DNA of 64,000 bases from Massariosphaeria phaeospora (GCA_011032825.1 JAADJZ010000001.1:1426001-1490000), one strand, 5' to 3'. Positions 35,841-47,610 are shown, numbered from the stretch's first letter. Translations and numbers: made by a program. The notes: a model not told the origin generated them from the letters alone.

Positions 35841-38800
35841 ATGGACTGGTCCGCCTTCCATGAGAAGGCCAAATTAGCGCTGCCGCCCAGGGAGCTGCCT
35901 GAGAGGCGGTACTGGCTCGGAGTTCTCCATCACGATACCTTGCCCGAGCAGCCTCTGGGAGAGCACGACTTCGTGTGGATGGCAGGAAACGCGGTATGTC
36001 TTCCCTACATTGTTGCCCGCCTCAGCGAATTTTGCCGTCGCCCTTGAGCAGAAAGACATACCCAAGAGACGATGCGGTTGTGTGTTGATTGACTAATGCC
36101 GACTAGAAAATTTCCATCGCGAAAATCCATGAGACGTATGTGAAGCGACATCCAGATATAGACATTGACATTGTTTTCGAAGACCGCACACCCCCGCCGG
36201 ATGTGCGCGTCAAATCCCTTAACGACTACAACGACAATATTGTTGTGTTCCGAGCGATGAACAAGTCGCGCACCCCTTTGCACCCTGTTAATCGCCAGTC
36301 GATAGTTGAGTCTCGACAGTCGCGCGCACACGATAATGTGAACCCTGCGCCGATTGCGCCCTTACCTTCTCCAGCCTTACCATCCTGGACAGAGCTGCAA
36401 GCGAGCCCTGTTACCGGTGGCTCTTCCGCCCCTACATCTCGACACGCGAGCTTGATGCCATTGCCACCGGTATCCGCCAACAAGGAGAACAATCCAATCC
36501 CACTGTCGGATGCGTTACGCGAAAGGGTGCGCCCATTAGGAAACTTGCCGATTAGCGGGCAAGGGGAAGATACAACTTCCAGAGGGAGTTCGAAAGCCGA
36601 AACGCCTGCTGCGCCATCCATACAAGCGCCCTCAAAGGCAGCCGTGGTCAAGAAGGAGGCGGCTGAAGCAAAGGAGGAGGCTGCTAGAGTAAAGGATGAG
36701 ACAATTGTATTAATGAAGAAGGAACACGTGTCCCTCTCGCCTATGGCAGCTGCTCAAGCAAGGGACGTGAAGGCAGAACAGAGATCTCCGCGCTCCTCTC
36801 AGAGCCCTGTGCGCGAGAAAGTGGAACCCTTCAGACCAGAAGACGTGTTCGGGAGAGACGTCACTCCAGATGCTGACCAGGACATAGAAGCGAGACCCAC
36901 TGACCACTTCATCCAACAAGTCATTAACGATCAGAACCCGGAACTCCTTGAGGCTGGCGTTAGGAAATCTCTGCAGATCCTCGACACGCTCAAGGTGGCA
37001 TTCTCGAAGTACGCCGCAAGCAGTCAAGATGCTGTCGCTTGGATAAAATCTATGGAGAAGCTCAGTGCCCAAGCTGAACGAAAACGTACCGTCGTTGGTG
37101 TGGTAGGCAATACCGGTGCTGGGAAAAGTAGCGTTATTAATGCTATGCTTGATGAGGACCGGCTTCTCCCCACCAACTGCATGCGCGCCTGTACTGCGGT
37201 GGTAACTGAGATCTCGTGGAATGATAGTAACGATTTAACTCGCAAGTATCGGGCTGAGATTGAATTCATCAGCCGCACAGACTGGGAGAAGGAGCTCGGG
37301 ATCCTCATGAAAGAGTTCCTTACTGAAAATGGAACTGTTGCTAAAGAAACGACGGATCAAGATACGGACGCCGGCATCGCTTGGGCCAAATTCCACGCTG
37401 TCTACCCCAGGAAAACAAAGGAAATGTTATCTGAATGCACTTTAGCTGAACTCATGGCCGAGAGATCTGTCTTGGAAGTATTGGGAACCACCAAACGGTT
37501 AAACCACCGGACGGCAGCCAGTTTATACGAACAGTTGAAGAGGTACATCGACAGTAAAGAGAAGGTGACAGGGAAAAAGAAAGATAAAGAGAAGGACAAA
37601 AACAGGATCCCCTACCAGATGGAATACTGGCCACTGATCAAGGTGGTCAAGATCTACACCAAATCGCCTGCACTCTCAACGGGCGCTGTTATCGTCGACT
37701 TGCCTGGTGTCCACGATTCTAACGCAGCTCGAGCCGCTGTTGCTCAAGGGTACATGAAGCAATGTACAGGCCTTTGGATTGTCGCACCAATTACGCGTGC
37801 TGTCGACGACAAAGCTGCCAAAAACCTACTCGGTGACTCATTCAAGCGTCAACTGAAGTACGACGGAGGGTTTTCTGGTATCACGTTCATCTGCTCCAAG
37901 ACGGATGACATCTCGATAACTGAGGCCATGGATAGTTTAGGCCTCAACGATCAGATTTCAGCCCTTGAAGACGAGGAAAACCACTACAAGGATGAGGTCA
38001 AGAAGCTTCACGAGCAAATAGAAGACCTCACCGAATCCCAGGAGATTTACGATCTTGCATTCAAAGAAGCTGACAAGGAACTCGATACCTGGGAGGCTTT
38101 ACGGGACGATTTTGACGCCGACCAGACTGTGTACGCGCCCGTCAAGAACGGAAAGAAGCGGAAGAGCCAGTCTTCAAACAAGAAATCTCGAAAGCGACGA
38201 CGGAATGATTCCAATGATGATTCCGATGATGAGTTCATTGCCTCAGATGATGAGTCTTCTGAAGGATCAGACGCTGAATCCGAAGTTGAGTCCGACATGG
38301 AGGGTATACAGGCGCCGCAGAAGCCGCTCACAGAAGAGGCGATCAAAGCCAAGATCAACGAGTTGAGAGAATCCAAGAAAAAAGCAAGACGGGAACGTGC
38401 GGAAATTGAGCAGTCTAAAAAGAACATCAAGCCGAAGATAAGGCCAACCAAAGCAAGGATGGCCGAAGTTCGAGCTAAAATGAACGCTATATGCATCTCA
38501 GGCCGGAATAATTACTCTAAGACTGCCATTCAGAAGGATTTCGCAGCCGGTATTAAGGATCTGGACCAGGAGAACGCCATTGAAGATGATGAGGAGAACT
38601 TCAACCCGGACGAGGAGTTGCGCGACTACGAGGAAGTTGCCAACTCTCTGCCTGTGTTTTGCGTAAGTGCACGGGCTTACCAGAAGATGTGCGGGCGCAT
38701 GCGAAAAGATGATGATGTTCCTTGCTTTGAAACTATAGAGGAGACAGAGGTAGGTACTGACGGCCGAATTTTCGCAGTCCATTGTCTAATCTACAACAGA

Positions 38801-40141
38801 TTCCGCAGCTCCAGGCTCACTGTAAGAAGCTCACTGAAGCTGGAAGGATTCAGTCCTGTCGTACTTTTCTCCTTCATATTTGTCAGCAACTGACTACATT
38901 CTCGTTGTGGGCATCGAACGATGGTACTGGTTTACAAATGACTGGTGATGAGAAACGCAAGCAGGTCAAATATCTAACGAAGCGACTTAACGAACTGGAG
39001 AAGGTATGTACTTTGTCGCACCCGACTTGTCCTTTTCTAACATACACTTCAGGGTCTTGAGAAAGCAATCCAAAATTGTATCGGCGTAATGAAGAAAGAG
39101 ATGGCCGATCAGATCTTCGAAAAATACCCCGAGATAATAGAAGAGGCCGCTCAAGCTGCTCCAGACACTGCGCGTGGCTGGGGTGCACACAGATCTGAGG
39201 GCGGCCTTTTCTGGGGGACCTACAAGGCTCTTGTTCGACGAGACGGCATTTATACTTCCGCCAGCGCCGGCCATCGCGATTTCAATGCTGAATTGTGAGT
39301 GAAAACAATTTCTCATAGATTGACGCAGATGGAGCATGCAGGAGTATTGGCTAGCTGCAACCGTGCTATTTCTCATTGCCGAACTTCTATGAAAAATATG
39401 AAGTACTAATACACGTTTAGAGTCAGCCCCATCACGAAGCGCCTTGCGACTGGCTGGGAGCGTGCCTTCCAACACCGTTTACCCAAGGCTTTCCAAGTCT
39501 ATACAAAGGACTCAGGACAAATCCTGCACGAGTTCCACAGCAGGGTTGAGGAACGCGCTCGAGAAAACGGGGTTGGGCTTGCGAGTCTTACAGGGCTCAA
39601 AGCCCAGATACAAAATTACGAGCAGCAGTTCCAAAACCTCTACACCACTCTGGTAACACGCATGACCGAACTGCAGCGAGACGCCAACCGCGACTTCACA
39701 CCCGCCATAGTGGACATTATGCGTTCAGTATATGAGCTCTGTGTAAATGAACGTGGCACAGGCAGCTACCTAAGAATGAAAACGTGCATGAACCAGCACG
39801 TCGAGCAAAATCGGCACAGCATGTTCGAAAAGGCCGTCCAAACCGTCACCGGCCATCTCCACACTATGTGCAAGGATCTGGAAGAGGAAATGGCGAGCAA
39901 GGCCGACGAGATTTACGTGTTTATGAAGCGCGATTACATGGCGGTGCTCGGCGGCGTGGAGACCGACCAGGACGCTGTGATGTCTAAGGAAGAGCGGGTC
40001 ATGAGGGCTGAAATCAAGACTCTTTTGCTAGCCGTGGATGGCCAATTTGAAGCTATCGCTGAGGGCCGCATCGAGGAGCAGGTCCAGGACGTGGACGAAG
40101 ATGAAGATATGGATGTCGAAGCTGGGGCCTCGGATGACTGA
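35841..40141 (+). CDS. Large nuclear dynamin-type GTPase, SLIP-GC-like
   Basis: Model join(35841..35993, 36107..38749, 38800..39003, 39053..39294, 39421..40141), 1320 aa, starting MDWSAFHEKAKLALPPRELP. Residues about 110-330 are disordered. The GTPase domain has GNTGAGKSS (G1, near residue 385), VIVDLPGVHDSN (G3, near 582) and ICSKTDD (G4-like, near 647). A coiled coil (DEVKKLHEQIEDLTESQEIY) follows, then a Lys/Arg-rich and acidic segment with likely nuclear signals (GKKRKSQSSNKKSRKRRR). A helical C-terminal half ends in an acidic tail. This is the arrangement of fungal proteins annotated as nuclear GTPase SLIP-GC; the vertebrate one acts in lymphocyte nuclei. The fungal role is unknown. The frame remains open for 74 codons past the TGA at 40139-40141. 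Confidence 0.88.
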
Positions 40142-41392
40142 CATCAGATGTCTATCGAGCAGGGCAATGAGGATGAACAGTCGGTGAAAGAGCAGTCAGT
40201 TATCGACGACACCATACACGAAGCCCACGACGACACCGCCCTCACCGAACCGTCTCCCGTCAGAAACGCCAGTCCCGATGTCGTCATGCACGATACCGAA
40301 GTTCGCAGCCCCGTCCGTAACAAGGCGACGTGTGTCACAGACGACGAAAGCGAAAGCGAGTTGTAAGACTGCAGGCCGCACAGCGCTCACTCACTCATTC
40401 CTTATGTTCTTGTCTCCGCTACCCATACCCGTCCAGTACATTGGCCCAGGTTTCCTTGGTGGCGTCCCGGCGTCCGGCGTTGTTTAGAAGATTAGTCTTT
40501 GTCAAAAAGCTCCGTGTTCCGCCACACACGAGATCTTTGTTCTGGTCTTTTGCGGAGCGGCTTTCACGGCTGCTGCGTTGATCTGATTTGATGGAGTTGG
40601 GTGCGTGTTTGTTCTCGAGGAGTCTTCCTTTCCTATTCATTCACAAAATTCGATATTCTCCAGAGGCGGAGGGCCGGCTAATGAGTTGGTTGTCTTGTCC
40701 GCCATGCATCTGATCTTACTGCCTGCGCGGAAAGAGAACCAGGAGGTACGTACTCGACTTTACTGTCAATATGAGAATGATCTGGCAGGAGCAGGATTAC
40801 GGATATCTCTTCCTGCACATTTTTTTAATACTGGGTGCCAAGGGGCCATCTTTTCAGTATTTGGTTACTGGCTTCTCGGCGTGCGTTTAGGGCACAGAGC
40901 GAGATGAACATAGTTTGAAAAGCTCAAGATTTTCTTTTCCTTGCCTTTGGCGTGTACAATCAATCAGTGAGTAACTCTAGTGTGTGAAGTGACATGACAC
41001 GACTCACCAGCACCGCTATCTCCTCGAGTGGAACCGGCTGACGAGAAACTCGCGCAGATCTACTTTCTTCCTCGAGAGCAAAGGGTTTGCGTGTTGTCAA
41101 TCACGAAATCACTGGGGTTATACTGGGTAGGAACATTTCTATTGCAATTCGTTCACAGGCACTTCATACAATGCCCCTTCCGACCTATATCCACGCCTTG
41201 TCATACCATGCCATATCGCGAACCCAGAACGCCTTCCGGCGCGTCCCTGGCCATCTCCATATCCATGTGCCCAACACCCAAGCTATCCAAGCAAACGCCA
41301 ATACCAATCTATATGCAGAAAACCGCGATACGAAGGAGCGCGCACAGCCCAGGCCAGCCCGAAACTCTTTCTGTAGATCCCGTTCCAGGACC
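40142..41392. other. 3' flank of the GTPase gene, including an in-frame extension
   Basis: 40142-40366 continues the GTPase frame without a stop and encodes an acidic Ser/Asp/Glu-rich peptide; 40367-41392 has no supported gene and separates two convergent genes. Confidence 0.5.
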
Positions 41393-42686
41393 TTAATCGT
41401 CCCATTCCTCGTCTAGGTTGTCTATGAGCGTGTCTTCGTCTTCGTCGCGCCGGCCGCGGCGCCGCGCGTCCTGGCCGAGCGACACGCGGCTGTAGCCCCG
41501 GCGCGAGGGCAGAAAGCGCGCGCACGACGAGGTTAGGATGACGAACATGTCCTGGCGCCGCATGTTAGCTTTCGTTGCGGGGCTGGGGGTTGAGCTTGCT
41601 GCGCGTCACACGCGGCCGAGGAGCTTCCTTACCCTCAAGAACCCCCAGATGCCCGCCCACATGGCGTAGTTGGGCAGCTGTCTCCACCCGCGCTGGTGCA
41701 TGACGGTGCGCTGGTACACGCAGCCGCCGACCAGGTACACCAGGACGGCGATCAGGGCGATGACGCCGAAGACGCCGCTGGGGCCGAGCGCTTGGTTCTC
41801 GGCCTCGACGCCACCGCACGCGTGGGGCGAGCGGCCTTCGAAGAAGTAGGCGCAGTCGTCGACGGCGGCGACGAAGGAGATGGACGTCTTGGCGAGCGGG
41901 TCCGACTCGCAGAGCAGCGAGATGATGGTGGTTTTGCGGCGCTTGGAGTCGGCCGAGGGCTTCTTCTTGGGCGGCGCGTCGTCGTCGTCGTCGTCCTTGT
42001 CCTTGTCTTTGCCTTTGCCGTCTTTGTCCTTGTGTTTCTTGTCGTCCTTGTCCTTGTCGTCATCGTCATCGTCATCGTCATCGTCGCCGATGATGGCGCG
42101 GGCGGAGAGGGCGACGGGGCCGGGGGCGTCGCGCTTGGAGTGGGAGGAGGGACAGAGGGAGCCGCCGGTGTAGTTCAGGATGAGTTTGCGGCCGCGGAAA
42201 ACGGGCTCGTCGTTTTCGAGTCTGTGGTAGAAAAGCAGTGTCAGCGGATAGGCTTTTGGCTAGTTGGAGCCTCAAGAAGCCCAAGCCCCATCGATGCTTT
42301 CATAGCGGCCGGTTCTGCGTGCTCGCGGCCACTCACCCTATCGCGTACTGCTTGTCCCCGTCCTCGTAGAAGGCGCTCACGTTGCGCCACATGTCCTTGT
42401 CCAGATCGGCCACCTTGTCCAGCTCCTCGACGACCGGCCCGCAGAAGTTGATGGTGAAGTTGGCGCCATAGTCGTAGCCCCGGGCGTGCCAGCTGCCCTC
42501 TTCGCCCTCCTTCTTTGCCTTGCCCTCTTCTTTGGGCGTGCGGTGGATGGGGTTCAAATCGAAGAAGCGCTCGGAGGTCGGCGAGCGCGCAGTGCACGGC
42601 TTCAGCGGCTTGGTCGAGGGCGAGGCGGCGGCGGGGCCGGCGGCGGACAGCAGCAGCAGCAGGGCGGACCAGGAGGGAAGCCGCAT
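41393..42686 (-). CDS. ATG27: ATG27-like MRH-domain membrane protein
   Basis: Type I membrane protein that cycles between Golgi, vacuole and Atg9 vesicles in yeast and supports autophagy. Model complement(join(41393..41551, 41633..42221, 42337..42686)), 365 aa. It has a signal peptide (SALLLLLSAAGPAAA), a mannose-6-phosphate-receptor-homology region (CGPVVEELDKVADLDKDMWR; FRGRKLILNYTGGSLCP; ISLLCESDPLA; DDCAYFFEGRSPHAC) with matching cysteines, one TM (SGVFGVIALIAVLVYLVGGC), and a cytosolic tail with GYSRVSLG, a YxxV-type sorting signal like the one in yeast Atg27. A lumenal insert of Asp and Lys (positions about 41975-42085) splits the MRH region and is unusual. Divergent from ERG24. Start chosen because it gives the signal peptide. 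Confidence 0.9.
41975..42085 (-). repeat. Asp/Lys-coding low-complexity tract inside ATG27
   Basis: On the minus strand, repeated GAC/GAT and AAG codons encode two poly-Asp runs separated by Lys/Asp/Gly/His. It is in frame and is probably a length-variable microsatellite. Confidence 0.85.
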
Positions 42687-43161
42687 CGTGGAGGGGAGCG
42701 CCGCCTGGAGGGACGAAAAGGGGTGTGCGAAAGGTGTGTGATGTGGGATGTGAAGGCAACCACGTCAATCGCGACGCAACGGACTCGCAGTGACAGTAAC
42801 ACGTTCACCGTTCACCACTCGGGCCGCGCCTCGACTTTCCCATTTCCTCCCGCTGCAGGAACCTCCCGCTAGCGCCCGGAGAGGCAAGAGCCGGTCTTGG
42901 CGCCGGTGGCTTGTGCGCGTCATGGCCGGAAGTCCGCCAACCCGACAGTCTTCCCATCGCACGACTTCTTGCTGTCCTCGGCGCTGTCCACGTTATATAA
43001 CAGGCCTCCCCTCCACCAGTGAAAGCCGGTGCGAATTGCGTTGCGTGGCCAAGAGTCGGTTGTTCAGGGCACACAGTCAACACCACCTTGACGCGCCACG
43101 CGTAGCCCCTTTCCCTGCCCGTCAAACTCTTCACCAGAATCATCGTTAGGTCCTGGTCAGC
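42687..43161. promoter_or_regulatory. Divergent ATG27-ERG24 promoter
   Basis: 475 bp. A TTATATAA TATA-like box at 42993-43000 lies 162 bp before the ERG24 start. No sterol-response element is obvious by eye. Confidence 0.5.
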
Positions 43162-44748
43162 ATGGCGCCCAAACGCAAGATCTCGCAGTCTTCCCCTGCT
43201 GAGGAGCCTCACGGCTATGAGTTCTTTGGCCCGTAAGTTCCCCTTCACATCGCTCTACTGTCTCTCAGCTGATCCGCCCTTTGTCCTGGCGTGACAATAT
43301 TGTCATTTGGGCTGCCTCCGCTTGTCTATGTGCTCACCTTCCTTTGCAACGACATTTCTGGCTGCCCGGCCCCATCGCTTCTTCCCTCGTCTAACTTCTC
43401 CTGGGGTCAGCTGAAGAAAGAGGTTGGGTGGCCAGGCTTTTCGGGCCTCATCAACACCCAGGCTGTCCTTGGCACGCTCGGTTACTATCTGCTTCTATTG
43501 ACGCTTTATGCTTTTCTTCCGGCTGAGACGCCAGAGGGTACTGAGCTCAAAACTGGCGGGAGACTGAAGTACCGGTTCAATAGTATGTTTCTCTCGTTCG
43601 CTGATGTTCTATGGATGCGCTAACCAGACGCAGTCTTTTACTCTGCAATCTTCGTCATGGCCATTTTGGCTGCTGGAACGGTTGTGGAGGGTGCCGAATT
43701 TCCTGTCTGGATGTTCCTCTCTGATAACTACATCCAGCTCTTGACTACCAATCTTCTCCTCTCTTATGGACTGGCCACCTTCTGCTACGTGCGTTCTTTT
43801 AGCGTAAAGCATCCGAAGGACCCCAACCAGCGCGAACTCGCAGCTGGAGCACACACCGGAAACCTCATCTACGACTGGTTCATGGGCCGCGAACTCAATC
43901 CACGGGTTGATCTGCCCATTTTCGGCGAGGTGGACATCAAGGCCTGGATGGAGCTACGTCCCGGCATGCTGTTATGGGTCATCCTCGACGTTTCCTGGAT
44001 CATGCAGCAGTATCGCAACTTTGGCAGGGTCACCGACTCCATTCTGCTTGTGACCATTGCGCAGACCGTTTACACCTTCGATGCATTCTATATGGAACCA
44101 GCCATCTTGACTACCATTGACATCATCAATGATGGTCTTGGCATCATGCTTTCATTTGGGGACGCAGTTTGGGTGCCTTTCACCTACAGTCTACAGGCTA
44201 GATATCTCTCCATGTATCCCGTGGACCTTGGCTTGAAAGGAATCGTCGCAGTTCTCACAGTCCAAGGAATTGGATACTATGTTTTCCGCTCAGTAAACAA
44301 CGAGAAGAACCGCTTCAGAACGAATCCCGATGACCCGCGCATCAAGCATCTCAAATACATTGAGACAGCTGCTGGATCTAAGCTTTTGATCTCTGGATGG
44401 TGGGGTAGGGCGCGCCACATCAATTACCTCGGTGACTGGTTCATGAGCTGGTCCTATGTCCTGCCTACCGCGCTCGCCGGCTTCACTATCCACAATGCGG
44501 CAGCGCATCCGGTCTCCGCCACTGCATCCGACGCCGTCTTCTATCAGAACTCGTACGGAAAATACGCTGTCCCAGGCGAGGCCAAGGGCTGGGGCATAAT
44601 TTTTACGTACTTCTTCATTGTCTACTTTGCCGTCCTGCTAGTTCACCGCGAGCGCAGAGACGAGGATAAGTGCAGGAGGAAGTATGGCAAGGATTGGGAA
44701 CGGTACTGCGAGCTGGTGCCGTGGCGGATCATCCCGTACGTCTATTAG
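43162..44748 (+). CDS. ERG24: Delta(14)-sterol reductase
   Basis: NADPH-dependent ER enzyme that reduces the C14-15 double bond after C14 demethylation in ergosterol synthesis. Model join(43162..43232, 43284..43582, 43628..44748), 496 aa. The family is clear from FGLPPLVYVLTFLCNDISGC, GNLIYDWFMGRELNPR, DAFYMEPAILTTIDIINDGL, SGWWGRARHINYLGDW and the C-terminal GKDWERYCELVPWRIIPYVY, with about eight TMs. The first intron has a good GTAAGT donor, but the only AG in it (43267-43268) leads directly into an in-frame TGA. The conserved frame (GPPGVTILSFGLPPLVYVL) is restored only if the intron ends in TG at 43282-43283. Intron 2 is canonical. Identity is secure; the 5' splice model is the uncertain point. 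Confidence 0.95.
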
Positions 44749-44786
44749 ATTAGACGGACGGTATTAGAAAGAGAGCGGTCGGGAAT

Positions 44787-45104
44787 GTGACGCTATCAGG
44801 CCGTTTGGTTCCGATCGAAGACGTGCATTTCGTCAGGCAATAGGAATGGAGACAAGGAAGGAACGGGCGTGATGCTATCGCTTGGTCGATCAAAGACATG
44901 CGCCCAAGTCAAAAAGATTTATTCGGTTGCGGATGCCATGCTATCGCTTCGTCGATCGAAGACATGCATCTAGGGATCAGTGGTAACTCCGGATGACATG
45001 CTACCTACCGCAAGGACGGTCGAAGACATGCCTTCATTAAATTCAGGGGGTTTTGTAGGATGGCATGCTATCGCCCCTCGGGCGATCAAAGACATACATC
45101 TCGA
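44787..45104 (+). repeat. Five imperfect 60-80 bp direct repeats after ERG24
   Basis: A core GGATGxCATGCTATCGC ... CGATCxAAGACATGCAT recurs with GCTATC (GCTACC in the fourth copy) at about 44792, 44874, 44940, 45000 and 45067. Copies are 60-80% alike by eye and lie in the ERG24 3' flank. No coding frame spans them. Confidence 0.75.
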
Positions 45105-45567
45105 GATAATCTTTAATATATGTAGGATAGTGATGAATGACTGCTGATCTAGCGAAACGTGCTCGGGAACAGACATAAACTTTCATTCAGCCGTGTATAA
45201 TTGGCATCTCGTGCCTCAGAGTACATAGGACTGAAGCTCTTACGGCAAGAATTTCCTGTTTGGACGGTTTCCATCGGCCGTAGTTGGCGGGGCATTCTCC
45301 CCGCACCAGCACCATGCTAGAGAGCTTTGGACTTCCTGCTTCGACGTCTTGCCGCCATAAATCTGCCCGAACTCGCTCTCTGGTTGGTGAGTGCCGTTCA
45401 AGCCGGCGATAAATTAGGCCTGATAAGGAAGCAACGGGCAGCTACGGCAGGGGAATCAAAAACCATGGTAGCATTGCAACTGTCTACCGCGCCCGACTCC
45501 TCCTCGAGCAACAAAGGCAATTCACTCCGACCGCCGTCGTCTAAACGCCAACCTTCCGATTCAGGCA
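45105..45567. other. Upstream region of the Zn2Cys6 regulator
   Basis: No supported gene. A frame at 45327-45674 runs into the regulator but in a phase that cannot join its zinc-cluster exons. Confidence 0.45.
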
Positions 45568-47610
45568 ATGCCTTGGTACCTACTCTACACTATGCTATCA
45601 GGGTTCTCTCTAATCCGGCTCTAGTACTCGTTGTCGAACGCGTCACTACCGCTGTAAGACCCAACACGACCTAAGCCAGTTGCATAAGCTAAGTGACACT
45701 CGACAGGCAATGGAAAACAACCCCAGTGTAGCCGATGTGAGCAAGCTGGGAAAGATTGTGTTTACGAGACGGGGCGACGCTTCCGGCGCTCATCTATCCA
45801 GGAGGCTTTTAGCGATTCGCAAACCTGGGTTTCACTGCCTCCGAAAAGTAGAATGCGCCATTCTCGATTGCTTTCTTCGCTGACTCTGTATACAGTACAA
45901 TTCCTCGACGAGTCCACCGAAGTGCGTTCCCAATATGCGGGTGAAACCGAGCACATCTACACCGGCTCTTCTACACAGGACTGCCCCCAGAACTCCAGCT
46001 CTTCAAAGAAGGAATCTAATCAAGTAGAAATACCGCCAGTTCCAATCATCAGTCCCACTACTGAAGGCTTTACGGTTCTGTCGTTGCTAAACTCTGAGTC
46101 CCCAATCGAGCGTCAACAGCATCCACCGTACCCACTGGCTTCCCACAACACCAGTTTACCACAGTCTTCTTTCTCAACTAGTGAACTTAACCGATATGTG
46201 TACCAACAGCCTCCTGGCGCTCCGGTCTTGTGGCCGTTGGAGCATGAACAAGAAGCCATGCTCTTACAACATTACGTTACCAATGTCGCCCCTTTTGTAC
46301 GTATGCGCTCACTCTGTGTGCTTCGGTACTGACAGTGGGCAGTTCGACATGGTGGACGATCGCTGTCACTTTAGGAAGAATGTGGTACAGAGAGCGAAGA
46401 AAAACAGCACTCTAATGAACGCAATACTTGCTCTATCCGCAAGACAGCTCAGTCGGACTACTAAGTTTGACCCCTATGTAGCTGATGCTTATTACCAGCG
46501 ATGCTTCCAGACTTTGATACCTGCGCTCAACGACAGTGTTGCTATTCGCGACGAGTCTTTGCTGACAGCGACCATCATATTACGCCTAATGGAGGAGATG
46601 AATAGTAAGCTACCCATCGCCATGTTAAAGTAGTTTGTAATGACATCCCTCAGTCTCGATCATCGGATCCGATCCCCAAGGCCACCTCCTAGGGACTCAG
46701 GCTATAATCCGTGCAGCAGAACATTCTTACGCCTCGCCGACAGCTACCGACTTCAGACAGGCTATAAATTGGGCCGCGTTTCGACAAGAACTGTACATGT
46801 CTCTCATGTCGCAGCGTGCATTTCAGTTGCATATTTTTCCAGCAGATCGGTCGCTAGACCCAGCTGACGACTCAATATGGGCAACTCGGACCATCGCTCA
46901 TCTGGGAGATGTGTGCAATTTCGCCTTCGGAGAAGAAAGACATAGCATCATACGCTTCAGCCAGTTGATGAACGAGAACACAGCTTGGAAGACACGTAGG
47001 CCCGACAGCTTCGATGCTTTTTATTACCGCCAAGACCGCGATGGTAGTGGACAAAACTTTCCAGATATACGGTTCCACGAGAAAACGCATGGTAAGCAAC
47101 TTAAAAGGAGAGCGCGAACATCTTTAACTTTACTCTGCAGTGATGGGGAAGCAATACAGTACCCTCGCGCATATGTTATTAGTGGTGCATGACCCGACAA
47201 CTCCACAGCTGGGCCCATCCCACAAACAGTCACGCGCTGTTATCGACGTGAGTTCACCAAGCCAAATAATGTGACCGTATTCACATCAAACATAGGAAAT
47301 GGTCCAAGAAGACGTACGGACACTATGTGGTGTGGCCCAATCAAATTCAGAGGTCTTTCCTGGCAAATTCGTGGCTTGCTTTGCTATTGCACTGGGTGAG
47401 CTTTTAATTTACACATCACTCACATCACTTTTCTAGACGATATCTTATTGCTGACGTGATCTTACAGTTGGCGATCGGTTCACGGACCGAGCAGATCAAT
47501 GGCAACTTCACGAGCTGTGGCATGCGTGTGAAAAAGCCCATGGGTTCCCGCCGACAACGACGTTGCAGCAGCTTGAGGAATCTTGGGGTTGGTCGTCACG
47601 AGTGAAGTAA
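45568..47610 (+). CDS. Zn(II)2Cys6 transcription factor, arca-like
   Basis: Model join(45568..45575, 45625..45653, 45707..45847, 45896..46296, 46343..46604, 46654..47091, 47141..47247, 47296..47395, 47468..47610), 542 aa. Exons of 8 and 29 nt join to give MPCTRCRTRHYRC and then NGKQPQCSRCEQAGKDC, an exact C-x2-C-x6-C-x6-C-x2-C-x6-C zinc cluster (Cys 3, 6, 13, 20, 23, 30). The cluster cannot be seen in any single frame. The rest matches fungal-specific regulator (arca-like) proteins: TWVSLPPKIQFLDESTEV, LQHYVTNVAPFFDMVDD, MNAILALSARQLSRTT, LCGVAQSN, GDRFTDRADQWQLHELWHAC and the ending LEESWGWSSRVK. It is a DNA-binding regulator; targets are unknown. All introns keep frame. The zinc cluster begins only three residues from the start, so the N-terminus is unusually short. 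Confidence 0.88.

Noticed and set aside
41696..42451. 251-codon plus-strand frame rich in Val/Leu
   Set aside because: Antisense to ATG27; the hydrophobic run is the complement of the Asp/Lys codons.
44787..45104. CRISPR-like array
   Set aside because: Copies are imperfect, spacing is irregular, and CRISPR arrays are not expected in a fungal genome.
45327..45674. 115-codon frame as N-terminus of the Zn2Cys6 regulator
   Set aside because: Its phase at 45575 cannot join the 29-nt exon without breaking the zinc cluster.
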